A stretch of DNA of 64,000 nt from an uncultured Clostridia bacterium (GTDB lineage Bacteria > Bacillota > Clostridia > Oscillospirales > Acutalibacteraceae): contig CAMFSU010000026.1 of assembly GCA_945983355.1 (NCBI GenBank), positions 1 through 64,000 of the forward strand, read 5' to 3'. Of this stretch, positions 1 to 8,644 are shown piece after piece (positions within the stretch are counted from its first letter, which is position 1; each line of letters begins with the position of its first letter). The notes beneath the pieces are model-generated. The model had not been told where the DNA came from, did not search any database, and saw nothing but the letters and a program-made list of their open reading frames with translations. A program made the translations under genes and the position numbers.

Positions 1-2238
1 GACTGCTACAGAAGATTCATTCAGATGTACTCTGACGTAGTTATGGAAGTTGGTAAGAAGTATTTCGAAGAGCTTATCGACAAAATGAAGGAAGAAAAAG
101 GCGTTACACAGGACGTTGACCTTACTGCTGACGACCTTAAAGAACTTGCAAACCAATTCAAAGCTGAATACAAAAACAAAATCGGCAAAGACTTCCCCAC
201 TGATCCTAAGGAACAGTTAATGGGCGCTGTTGAAGCTGTTTTCCGTTCATGGGACAACCCCCGTGCAAACGTTTACCGTCGTGACAACGATATTCCTTAT
301 TCTTGGGGTACCGCTGTTAACGTTCAAATGATGGCATTCGGTAACATGGGTGACAACTGCGGTACTGGTGTTGCCTTTACTCGTGACCCTGCTACCGGTG
401 AACCCGGCCTTATGGGTGAATTCTTAACCAACGCACAAGGTGAAGACGTTGTTGCTGGTGTTCGTACACCAATGCCTATTGCTGAAATGGCTGAAAAATT
501 CCCTGCTGCTTTTGAAGAATTTAACAAAGTTTGCGCTATCCTTGAAGACCACTATCGTGATATGCAGGATATGGAATTCACCGTTGAAGACGGCAAACTC
601 TATATGCTCCAAACTCGTAACGGTAAGAGAACTGCTAAAGCTGCTCTCAAAATCGCTTGCGATTTAGTTGCTGAAGGTATGATCGATGAAAAGAAAGCTG
701 TTGCTATGATCGATCCTCGTAACCTTGACACTCTTCTCCACCCACAATTCGATGCTAAAGCTCTTAAAGCCGCTACTCCTGCAGGCAAGGGCTTAGGTGC
801 TTCCCCAGGTGCTGCTTGCGGTAAGGTTGTATTCACCGCTGAAGATGCAGAAGCTTGGAACAACCGTGGCGAAAAGGTTATCCTTGTTCGTCTTGAAACC
901 TCTCCTGAAGACATTACAGGTATGAAAGCATCTCAAGGTATTCTTACCGTTCGTGGCGGTATGACAAGTCACGCTGCCGTTGTTGCTCGCGGTATGGGTA
1001 CTTGCTGCGTATCAGGTTGCGGCGAAATCAATATGGACGAAGAAAACAAGAAGTTCACATTGGCTGGCAAAACCTATGTTGAAGGCGACTACATTTCTAT
1101 CGATGGTTCTACCGGTAATATCTATGACGGTATCATCCCCACCGTTGATGCTGAAATCGTTGGCGAATTCAAAACAATTATGGACTGGGCTGACAAGTTC
1201 AGAACTCTTAAGGTTCGCACCAACGCTGACACACCTGCTGACGCTAAGAAGGCAGTTGAACTCGGCGCTGAAGGTATTGGTCTCTGCCGTACTGAGCATA
1301 TGTTCTTCGAAGCAGACAGAATTGCTGCTTTCCGTGAAATGATTTGTGCTGACACCGTTGAAGAACGCGAAGCAGCACTCCAAAAGATTCTCCCCTATCA
1401 ACAGGGCGACTTTGAAAAGCTTTACGAAGCACTTGAAGGCAACCCCGTTTGCATCCGCTTCCTTGACCCACCTCTTCACGAATTCGTTCCTACCGAAGAA
1501 GCTGACATCAAGGCACTTGCTGATGCACAGGGCAAAACCGTTGCTGACATTAAAGCAATCATCGCTTCTCTCCACGAATTTAACCCAATGATGGGTCACC
1601 GTGGCTGCCGTCTTGCAGTTACCTATCCTGAAATTGCAAAGATGCAAACCACCGCTGTTATTCGTGCTGCTATCAATGTTAAGAAAGCACATCCCGACTG
1701 GAACATCGTTCCCGAAATTATGATTCCTCTCACCGGCGAAGTTAAGGAAATGAAGTTCGTTAAGAACATCGTTGTTGCTACTGCTGATGCTGAAATCGCT
1801 GCTGCAGGCGCTGACCTTAAGTACGAAGTTGGTACTATGATGGAAATCCCACGTGCTTGCCTTACTGCTGATGAAATCGCTAATGAAGCTGAATTCTTCT
1901 GCTTCGGTACTAACGACCTTACTCAGATGACCTTCGGCTTCAGCCGTGACGACGCTGGTAAGTTCCTTAGCGCTTACTATGACACCAAGATTTACGAAAA
2001 CGATCCGTTTGCTAAGCTTGACCAAAACGGCGTTGGCAAACTTATGGATATGGCTGTTACTCTTGGTAAGAAGACCCGTCCTTCACTCCACTGCGGTATC
2101 TGCGGTGAACACGGCGGTGACCCTGTTTCTGTTGAGTTCTGCCACACTCTCGGCCTCGACTATGTTTCATGCTCACCCTTCCGCGTACCTGTAGCTCGCC
2201 TCGCTGCTGCACAGGCTGCAATTAAAGAATCTAAGTAA
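1..2238 (+). CDS. ppdK: Pyruvate, phosphate dikinase, C-terminal part (5' end truncated by window edge)
   Basis: Frame is open from base 1 (DCYRRFIQMYSD...). Contains GGMTSHAAVVARGMG phospho-His motif and C-terminal PEP-binding motifs (CRTEHMFF, GTNDLTQMTFGFSRDD, CGICGEHGGDP). Confidence 0.97.
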   Translation, partial: DCYRRFIQMYSDVVMEVGKKYFEELIDKMKEEKGVTQDVDLTADDLKELANQFKAEYKNKIGKDFPTDPKEQLMGAVEAVFRSWDNPRANVYRRDNDIPYSWGTAVNVQMMAFGNMGDNCGTGVAFTRDPATGEPGLMGEFLTNAQGEDVVAGVRTPMPIAEMAEKFPAAFEEFNKVCAILEDHYRDMQDMEFTVEDGKLYMLQTRNGKRTAKAALKIACDLVAEGMIDEKKAVAMIDPRNLDTLLHPQFDAKALKAATPAGKGLGASPGAACGKVVFTAEDAEAWNNRGEKVILVRLETSPEDITGMKASQGILTVRGGMTSHAAVVARGMGTCCVSGCGEINMDEENKKFTLAGKTYVEGDYISIDGSTGNIYDGIIPTVDAEIVGEFKTIMDWADKFRTLKVRTNADTPADAKKAVELGAEGIGLCRTEHMFFEADRIAAFREMICADTVEEREAALQKILPYQQGDFEKLYEALEGNPVCIRFLDPPLHEFVPTEEADIKALADAQGKTVADIKAIIASLHEFNPMMGHRGCRLAVTYPEIAKMQTTAVIRAAINVKKAHPDWNIVPEIMIPLTGEVKEMKFVKNIVVATADAEIAAAGADLKYEVGTMMEIPRACLTADEIANEAEFFCFGTNDLTQMTFGFSRDDAGKFLSAYYDTKIYENDPFAKLDQNGVGKLMDMAVTLGKKTRPSLHCGICGEHGGDPVSVEFCHTLGLDYVSCSPFRVPVARLAAAQAAIKESK

Positions 2239-2263
2239 TTAGGTTTATAAAACAAATCAAATC

Positions 2264-2291
2264 CCCACCGAGCAATCGGTGGGAATTTTTG
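2264..2291 (+). terminator. Rho-independent terminator after ppdK
   Basis: CCCACCG-agcaat-CGGTGGG followed by aatttttg. Confidence 0.85.
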
Positions 2292-2388
2292 TGTTGCGAA
2301 ATTACTGATTTTGTGTTATAATAAAATAATTAATCTATATAGTTTACTATATAGAACGATTATAAAATTTGATGAGGAATTAGATAAA

Positions 2389-3429
2389 ATGGAAACTATC
2401 AAAACTCGTAAAACTTTTTTGGATTTATTGCGAATAATAGCATGCTTTTTCGTGATTGTGAATCATACGAACAGTGGAATTTTTCTTAGCACTACTCCAC
2501 AAAATTTAGTATGGTTTGTTTCACTAACATACTTTTTTGTCTCTAAAATAGCTGTTCCCATATTCTTTATGATATCGGGATATCTTTTATTGAATAAAAT
2601 TGATAGTTACAAAAAATGCCTTCAAAGAATTATACGTATTGTTACAGTTTTAATTGGTTGTGGGTTTATTTATGCAATATATCATAATTATTTTATAAAT
2701 CCTAACCCCTCTTTTATAAGTGCTATCAAACAATTCCTTACCGTATATATTGCATCTCCATCAAATGCCTTATGGTATTTATATACATATTTGGGAATTT
2801 TATTTATGTTGCCGTTTCTTCAAAAAATGGTTTCTCTTATGACAAAACGTGATTACCATATATTTTTTGCTATTTCAGGATTATTCTTTTCTATTCTCCC
2901 AATACTAACTCACTATTGTCATCTAATTACTGTGGACGCTAATTTTCAGTTGCCACTATTTGGAGGATATATTTGTATGCTTTTTATTGGCCAATATTTT
3001 TCGAAATTTGGAATCAAAAAAACAAGGAGAGGATTTTGTGTTGCGTGCGTGTTGTTTGTTACGATGGTAGCATTTAATGTAATAGCAACATATTTTGAAT
3101 ATCAAAAATCAAGTTCCAATTATTTGTTTTTTGATGACCGCACTTTCTTACCTATAATATTACAAAGTGTTTGCGTTTTTTATTTAGTTTCATTTATAAA
3201 AGCACCTGAAAAACTTGCAAAAATCATATCATATATAGGTTCGTGTACTTTTGGTATATATTTACTTTCAGACATGAGTATAGGTTTATTAGAGCCAATT
3301 TATGTAATGGCATCTTCATATATGCATCGTTTTTTTGCCGTTATAATATTTGAAATTTGTATTTTTATAATTGGATTAATTGTTGTAGCACTTCTTAAAA
3401 AAATACCTTTTATAAAAAAAGTATTATAA
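2389..3429 (+). CDS. Acyltransferase 3 family membrane protein (OatA/WecH-like)
   Basis: METIKTRKTFLDLLRIIACFFVIVNHTNSG with about 10 hydrophobic segments, typical of acyltransferase 3. Internal ATG at 2389 preferred over the ORF-track start. Confidence 0.8.
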   Translation: METIKTRKTFLDLLRIIACFFVIVNHTNSGIFLSTTPQNLVWFVSLTYFFVSKIAVPIFFMISGYLLLNKIDSYKKCLQRIIRIVTVLIGCGFIYAIYHNYFINPNPSFISAIKQFLTVYIASPSNALWYLYTYLGILFMLPFLQKMVSLMTKRDYHIFFAISGLFFSILPILTHYCHLITVDANFQLPLFGGYICMLFIGQYFSKFGIKKTRRGFCVACVLFVTMVAFNVIATYFEYQKSSSNYLFFDDRTFLPIILQSVCVFYLVSFIKAPEKLAKIISYIGSCTFGIYLLSDMSIGLLEPIYVMASSYMHRFFAVIIFEICIFIIGLIVVALLKKIPFIKKVL

Positions 3430-3479
3430 TAATCAAGAAACGATTAGCTTTTATCAAATATTTCCCTCTTTTGCCAATA

Positions 3480-3512
3480 GCACCACAGGCTGCTATCAAG
3501 GATATGAAATAA
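3480..3512 (+). pseudogene. Remnant of a second ppdK 3' end (APQAAIKDMK-stop)
   Basis: GCA CCA CAG GCT GCT ATC AAG GAT ATG AAA TAA aligns codon by codon with the ppdK end GCT GCA CAG GCT GCA ATT AAA GAA TCT AAG TAA. Preceding FPLLPI also resembles FRVPV of ppdK. Confidence 0.65.
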
Positions 3513-3534
3513 GATACAATTTCATAAACAAATT

Positions 3535-3564
3535 ATCCCCTCGGATTTTTCCGAGGGGATTTTT
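3535..3564 (+). terminator. Rho-independent terminator
   Basis: ATCCCCTCGG-atttttCCGAGGGGAT-tttt. Confidence 0.85.
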
Positions 3565-3567
3565 GTG

Positions 3568-3596
3568 TTGAAGTATTTAAATTTCAATGTTATAAT
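3568..3596 (+). promoter_or_regulatory. Sigma-A type promoter for the small membrane protein
   Basis: TTGAAG-17 nt-TATAAT directly after the terminator. Confidence 0.55.
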
Positions 3597-3639
3597 CAAG
3601 GCAAGAATTAAAACCCATTTAATAAAAGGTGGTTATATA

Positions 3640-4095
3640 ATGAGTGGCAAGAAAAACGATATCAAAATGTATAATGTACTATTCCCTTTTTGGATGCTTT
3701 TATTGTTTCCGCAAGTGTGGCTTATAGTTCTGCCGGGTAATTTCATTATTGACAGTCTTGTTTTAATAATCAGTATGTTTGCCTTAAAAAGCACCGAGAA
3801 AAAACAGTTTTATAAACGCCATATATTTAAAATTTACCTGTTCGGTATGATTTCTGACATTATTGGTGCTGCATACCTTCTTTTGTTGATGCTTGTATTT
3901 GAGATAGGTGGTATGGGTGATGAACTTTATTTAACCGCACCTGCCGTAGTTATATCTGCCTTTTTAATTTTTATATTCAATTATTTTATCACTTTCAAAA
4001 AAACAGACAAATTATTGCGGTTAAAATTTTCACTGATTTTTGCATTAGTTACAGCCCCCTATACATTTCTAATACCATCAAGCTGGTTGTACTAA
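3640..4095 (+). CDS. Hypothetical multi-pass membrane protein
   Basis: MSGKKNDIKMYNVLFPFWMLLLFPQVWLIVLPG..., about 4 hydrophobic segments. SD-like AAAGGTGG precedes ATG 3640. Confidence 0.6.
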   Translation: MSGKKNDIKMYNVLFPFWMLLLFPQVWLIVLPGNFIIDSLVLIISMFALKSTEKKQFYKRHIFKIYLFGMISDIIGAAYLLLLMLVFEIGGMGDELYLTAPAVVISAFLIFIFNYFITFKKTDKLLRLKFSLIFALVTAPYTFLIPSSWLY

Positions 4096-4192
4096 TAAAC
4101 ATTTGCCTGTACCCTTTTCAAAATTCTTCCAATTTTATTTATTATGTGCTATAATAAAATAAAATTACAAAAATAAAAAAGGGGCTTGCTTT

Positions 4193-4606
4193 ATGTGGTT
4201 TGTAATGGCACTGTTGTCTGCTGTGTTTGCGGCGCTGACCTCAATACTTGCAAAAATCGGCATTGACGGTGTTAATTCAAATTTAGCCACCGCCATACGC
4301 ACGGTTGTGGTTGTTGTTATGGCGTGGGGTATGGTGTTTTTAACCAACGCACAGTCGGGAATCTTTGAAATCAGTAAAAAAAGTTGGCTTTTCTTAATTT
4401 TGTCAGGCCTTGCCACAGGGGCTTCTTGGCTGTGTTATTATAATGCATTACAACTTGGTTCCGCTTCAAAGGTTGTACCAATTGACAAATTAAGCGTTGT
4501 TATCACCTTGATTTTGGCATTTCTCTTCTTACACGAACAATTTACAACAAAATCTATTATAGGTTGTGCCTTAATCGGTCTTGGCACATTGCTTATGGTA
4601 TTATAA
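4193..4606 (+). CDS. EamA/DMT-type transporter, half-size (single EamA repeat)
   Basis: MWFVMALLSAVFAALTSILAKIGIDGVNSNLATAIRT... and the C-terminal pattern LHEQFTTKSIIGCALIGLGTLLMVL typical of EamA. Confidence 0.85.
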   Translation: MWFVMALLSAVFAALTSILAKIGIDGVNSNLATAIRTVVVVVMAWGMVFLTNAQSGIFEISKKSWLFLILSGLATGASWLCYYNALQLGSASKVVPIDKLSVVITLILAFLFLHEQFTTKSIIGCALIGLGTLLMVL

Positions 4607-4658
4607 ATTTATTTGCTTAAATAAATTTTTGCGAATTTAATTTATGCGAGGGCTTTTT

Positions 4659-5360
4659 ATGACTAAAATATTTGAAAAGCACGAAACTTTATTTTGTATG
4701 CTAATGATAGTTATATACATTGCTGTTAATTCGGTTTGTGTGCAAAATTTTGGAAATACAAGCTATGTCAGCTTTATTGTTAATACAATACTGTCCGTTT
4801 GTTTAATTGTTCTAATGGCGGTGCTGAAAAGAACCTCTTACTATGGGCTTACAAAAGTAGAAAACGCAAAGCAATATTTATATTTTATTCCCTTAATCCT
4901 TGTTGTAAGCGTTAATTTGTGGAACGGCTTTAATATCAACAATTCTACAAGTGAGATAGTATTTCATATTTTAACTATGCTAAATATCGGCTTTATTGAA
5001 GAAATTATTTTCAGGGCCTTTTTATTTAGAATGATGGCAAAAACCAATATTAAAAGCGCCATAATTGTAAGTGCGCTTACTTTTGGTGTGGGCCACATTG
5101 TAAACTTACTAAACGGCGCAGAGCTTATCCCCACCTTAATGCAAATATGCTATGCAACCGCAATAGGTTATTTGTTTGTTATTATATTTCATAAAAGCGG
5201 GTCACTTGTTCCCTGCATCATAACACATTGCTTAGTAAATTCACTTTCTATATTTAATGTTGAAAATACAGTGTCATTATACATAGCACCAATATTTTTA
5301 ATAATCGTACCGCTTGCCTACGCCCTTTATATAAACCGAATCCATAAAAGCCCAATTTAA
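4659..5360 (+). CDS. CPBP family intramembrane glutamic endopeptidase
   Basis: EEIIFRAFLFR and FGVGHIVNL motifs of the Abi/CPBP family in a multi-TM protein. Confidence 0.85.
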   Translation: MTKIFEKHETLFCMLMIVIYIAVNSVCVQNFGNTSYVSFIVNTILSVCLIVLMAVLKRTSYYGLTKVENAKQYLYFIPLILVVSVNLWNGFNINNSTSEIVFHILTMLNIGFIEEIIFRAFLFRMMAKTNIKSAIIVSALTFGVGHIVNLLNGAELIPTLMQICYATAIGYLFVIIFHKSGSLVPCIITHCLVNSLSIFNVENTVSLYIAPIFLIIVPLAYALYINRIHKSPI

Positions 5361-5408
5361 CAAATAAAACGCGGACTTTTTCGCTATAATACTTTCGAGG
5401 TGATTATA

Positions 5409-5843
5409 ATGATTTATACCGAAAAAACAAAAAAAGCGATGGAAATTTGCTTTGAGGCACACAAAAAACAAGTTGATAAAAGCGGTATACCATATGTATT
5501 TCATCCTATCCACTTGGCCGAACAAATGACAACCGAAGAAACTACCATTGTTGCCCTGTTGCACGATGTGGTTGAAGACAGCGATATAACATTTGAATAT
5601 TTAGAAAATGAGGGATTTGATAAAGCGGTTATAGATGCTGTTAAATTGCTGACCCACAAAGATAAAAGCGTTAAATATGAGGACTATGTAAAAAAAATTA
5701 AAACAAACCCCATTGCAAAGGCAGTAAAGCTCGCCGATTTAGCACATAATTCTGACATAACACGATTGGATGTTGTAACCGAAAAAGACCTTGAAAGGCG
5801 AGAAAAATATTTAGAAGCAATTGAAATTTTAAAAGAAGAATAA
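5409..5843 (+). CDS. HD-domain phosphohydrolase (RelA/SpoT hydrolase-like, stand-alone)
   Basis: GIPYVFHPIHLAEQM...VALLHDVVEDSDIT...VKLADLAHNSDITR match RelA/SpoT HD-domain motifs. Confidence 0.8.
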   Translation: MIYTEKTKKAMEICFEAHKKQVDKSGIPYVFHPIHLAEQMTTEETTIVALLHDVVEDSDITFEYLENEGFDKAVIDAVKLLTHKDKSVKYEDYVKKIKTNPIAKAVKLADLAHNSDITRLDVVTEKDLERREKYLEAIEILKEE

Positions 5844-5850
5844 AATAAAA

Positions 5851-5875
5851 AGCCACCGATTTCTCGGTGGCTTTT
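5851..5875. terminator. Bidirectional terminator hairpin
   Basis: AGCCACCGA-tttc-TCGGTGGCT flanked by A and T runs between convergent genes. Confidence 0.8.
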
Positions 5876-5877
5876 TG

Positions 5878-6084
5878 CTACTTTTCTTCCTCCTCAAGCA
5901 CATTTTGGAGCACGTGCCTGTAAAGGCCACGAAACTGTGACTGTGCTTTTTGTAAAGCGTCAGGTGAAATCTTGCCCTCTTCGTAAAGTTTACGAAGCTT
6001 TTTGGCTTTTTTAATGTGTTTTGAAAACTCGCGGTTGATGTTCCCAATCGCCATATTGGCGGTGGGGTCTGAATAATAACCCAT
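5878..6084 (-). CDS. Small hypothetical protein (68 aa)
   Basis: MGYYSDPTANMAIGNINREFSKHIKKAKKLRKLYEEGK...; SD GGGAGG upstream of ATG. Confidence 0.6.
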   Translation of the reverse strand: MGYYSDPTANMAIGNINREFSKHIKKAKKLRKLYEEGKISPDALQKAQSQFRGLYRHVLQNVLEEEEK

Positions 6085-6305
6085 TGATTTTTCCTCCCAT
6101 ATTCTGTTTTAATACAGGAAGGCAACAAAAAAACGCCCACCCTGCAAATTGACATAATTATCCTGTAGATAATTATATCCTTTGCAAAATTAGCGTTAAA
6201 TTTTGTGAGTTTATAGTAGCATATTTTAAAATTTTTGTCAAGTTTTTTTAATAAAAAAATCCATTTTTGGCAATGTTTTATCGCTACCTATTTTATAGTA
6301 TTTCC

Positions 6306-6334
6306 TTGACAATATATTATATATAATCTATAAT
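6306..6334 (+). promoter_or_regulatory. Consensus sigma-A promoter of the rnf operon
   Basis: TTGACA-17 nt-TATAAT. Confidence 0.8.
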
Positions 6335-6407
6335 TATTATGGATTATAATGTATATGAAAAAATTTCCTTTTTTCGAAAAACCATTTAAGAAAGGTAGAA
6401 AATTAAA

Positions 6408-7724
6408 ATGGCTTTTTATCTTCGCGGGACTAATGTTCCACATAGAAAAAACACCCTTAATAAACCCGTTGTTCGCATACCCTGCCCCAAAACAGTAACT
6501 ATACCGATGTCTATGCACATTGGCAAACAGTCTATCCCAACTGTTAAGGTTGGTGATTTGGTTAAGGTTGGCACAAAAATCGGCGAAGCAGACGGTTATA
6601 TTTCCGCCAACACCTATTCAAGTGTTTCGGGTAAGGTTGTAAAGCTTGACGAATATTTAATGTATAGCGGTACAACCTCCACAGCGGTTGTTATTGAAGC
6701 TGACGGTGAAATGACATTGGATGATAGCTTAAAGGCACCCGTTATAAACGATAATAAGGATTTAGTTGCCGCAATTAAAGATGCAGGTATTGTCGGCCTT
6801 GGCGGCGCGGGCTTCCCCACCCATGTAAAATTTGATGTTGACCCGAGCCGTATTGAATACCTTATCATTAACGGTGCCGAATGCGAGCCACATGTTACAA
6901 GCGACTCAGTCACTATGATGACACGCGCCGATGATATGGCTTATGCTTTATCATCCTTAAACCGTTATTTAGGCATTGAAAAGGTAATTATCGGCATTGA
7001 AAACAATAAAAAGGATGCTATTTTAAATATGAAAGAAATGGCACAGTCCCTTACTAATTTTTCAGTTGAGGTGAAAACGCTTCCTTCACTTTACCCACAG
7101 GGTGGCGAAAAGGTGCTTGTTTACCACACCACAGGCCGTGTTATTCCCACAAACAAGCTTCCCATTGATGTTGGCTGCGTTGTAATTAACTGCACAACAC
7201 TTGCAACCATCGGTTCTTACCTTAAAACAGGCATTCCGCTTGTTGAAAAGTGCGTAACTGTTGACGGTGGAGCGGTTAAAAATCCACAAAATGTTATTGC
7301 ACCAATCGGTACTGCCGTTGGCGATTTGTTTGATTTTTGCGGCGGTCTTTGTGAAGAGCCCGAAAAGCTTATCTATGGCGGTCCTATGATGGGTATAACC
7401 TTCCCGAATACCGACTCACCCGTGCTTAAAAACACCAACGCCGTTTTGGCACTTACCAAAAAAGAGGCAAAGCTGCCCAAAACTACCGCTTGTATCCGTT
7501 GCGGAGCATGTACAAACACCTGTCCTTTCGGACTTGCTCCCGCTTCTATTTCAAAAGCGTATGATAATAAAGATATTGAAGCGCTTAAGGAATTATCGGT
7601 TGACACCTGCATGGAATGTGGCTGTTGCAGCTTTGTATGTCCTGCAAACCGTCCGTTAGTGCAGAAAAACAAGTTGGCCAAAGAACTGTTAAGACAGGAA
7701 AAAATGAAAGGAGAAAGCAAATAA
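6408..7724 (+). CDS. rnfC: Electron transport complex subunit RnfC/RsxC
   Basis: GLGGAGFPTHVKF, NGAECEPH, and two ferredoxin motifs CIRCGACTNTCPFGL / CMECGCCSFVCPANRPL. Confidence 0.96.
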   Translation: MAFYLRGTNVPHRKNTLNKPVVRIPCPKTVTIPMSMHIGKQSIPTVKVGDLVKVGTKIGEADGYISANTYSSVSGKVVKLDEYLMYSGTTSTAVVIEADGEMTLDDSLKAPVINDNKDLVAAIKDAGIVGLGGAGFPTHVKFDVDPSRIEYLIINGAECEPHVTSDSVTMMTRADDMAYALSSLNRYLGIEKVIIGIENNKKDAILNMKEMAQSLTNFSVEVKTLPSLYPQGGEKVLVYHTTGRVIPTNKLPIDVGCVVINCTTLATIGSYLKTGIPLVEKCVTVDGGAVKNPQNVIAPIGTAVGDLFDFCGGLCEEPEKLIYGGPMMGITFPNTDSPVLKNTNAVLALTKKEAKLPKTTACIRCGACTNTCPFGLAPASISKAYDNKDIEALKELSVDTCMECGCCSFVCPANRPLVQKNKLAKELLRQEKMKGESK

Positions 7725-8644
7725 TGAGTTCGTTAACAAAACTTACCATTTCACCGCATATCCACAGCGGTCGCTCTACCGCAGGAATTATGCGTGATGT
7801 GATAATTGCTTTATTACCGGTTTCAGTTGCCGGTGTACTTATTTTTGGCTTACGTGCCTTAGCAGTTATTGCTGTTTGCGTTATATCATGTGTCGGATTT
7901 GAAGCGCTTTTCAACCTTATCACTAAAAAAGACCAGACCATTGGCGATTTTTCCGCCGTTTTAACAGGTCTTTTACTTGCACTTAATTTGCCCGCAAATA
8001 TTCCACTTTGGCAATGCGTAATTGGTGCGCTATTTGCAATTATCGTTGTTAAATGTTTATTTGGTGGCATTGGTCACAACCTTGTAAACCCTGCAATTAC
8101 CGCGCGTGTGTTTATGTTGGTGGCATTTGGCTCTATGGCGGTTGCCGCTTTCCCTGTTGACACGGTTGCAGGTGCTACTCCCCTTTCAGCCGAAAAAATG
8201 CCTACTTTAATCACCCTTTTCCTTGGTAATTACGGCGGCGCTATTGGTGAAACCTGTACACTTGCCCTTATTATTGGCGGTGTTTACCTTTTAGTAAGAA
8301 AGGTTATCACTTGGCACATCCCCGTTGTATTTATTTTAACAGTGTTTGTTTTCTCTTTCTTTTATAAGGGCTTTGATGCCGTTTCGGCGTTATCACTTGT
8401 TATGTCGGGTGGTTTGTTTATCGGTGCAATCTTTATGGCAACCGATTATGTTACATCCCCCGCTACCGCATGGGGTAAGGTAATCTTCGCCGTTGGTGCG
8501 GGTGTTCTCACCTGCTTAATCCGCTATTACGGCACCTATCCCGAAGGCGTTTCATTTGCTATTTTATTTATGAATATTTTGACACCTTACATCAGCAAAT
8601 GGACCAAACACAAGGTATTTGGAACACAGGAGGCAGTAAAATAA
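7724..8644 (+). CDS. rnfD: Electron transport complex subunit RnfD/RsxD
   Basis: SPHIHSGRSTAGIMRDVIIALLP..., flavinylation motif DTVAGATPLS, MATDYVTSPAT. ATG 7724 overlaps the rnfC stop. Confidence 0.95.
   Translation: MSSLTKLTISPHIHSGRSTAGIMRDVIIALLPVSVAGVLIFGLRALAVIAVCVISCVGFEALFNLITKKDQTIGDFSAVLTGLLLALNLPANIPLWQCVIGALFAIIVVKCLFGGIGHNLVNPAITARVFMLVAFGSMAVAAFPVDTVAGATPLSAEKMPTLITLFLGNYGGAIGETCTLALIIGGVYLLVRKVITWHIPVVFILTVFVFSFFYKGFDAVSALSLVMSGGLFIGAIFMATDYVTSPATAWGKVIFAVGAGVLTCLIRYYGTYPEGVSFAILFMNILTPYISKWTKHKVFGTQEAVK

Noticed and set aside
1012-2025. 337-aa antisense ORF within ppdK
   Set aside because: Overlaps the highly conserved ppdK coding frame; low-complexity composition typical of an antisense shadow ORF. 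Same reasoning applies to the other ORF-track entries lying inside longer recognised genes (for example 30099-30674, 27855-28295, 43884-44255).
4193-4606. EamA transporter as a truncated pseudogene
   Set aside because: 137-aa half-size EamA proteins with a complete single repeat are known, and the ORF has an intact start and stop.
6349-6498. 49-aa ORF overlapping the start of rnfC out of frame (MYMKKFPFFEKPFKKGRKLKWLFIFAGLMFH...)
   Set aside because: Looks like a basic plus hydrophobic small protein, but it has no convincing SD and mostly overlaps the rnfC start. Likely chance.
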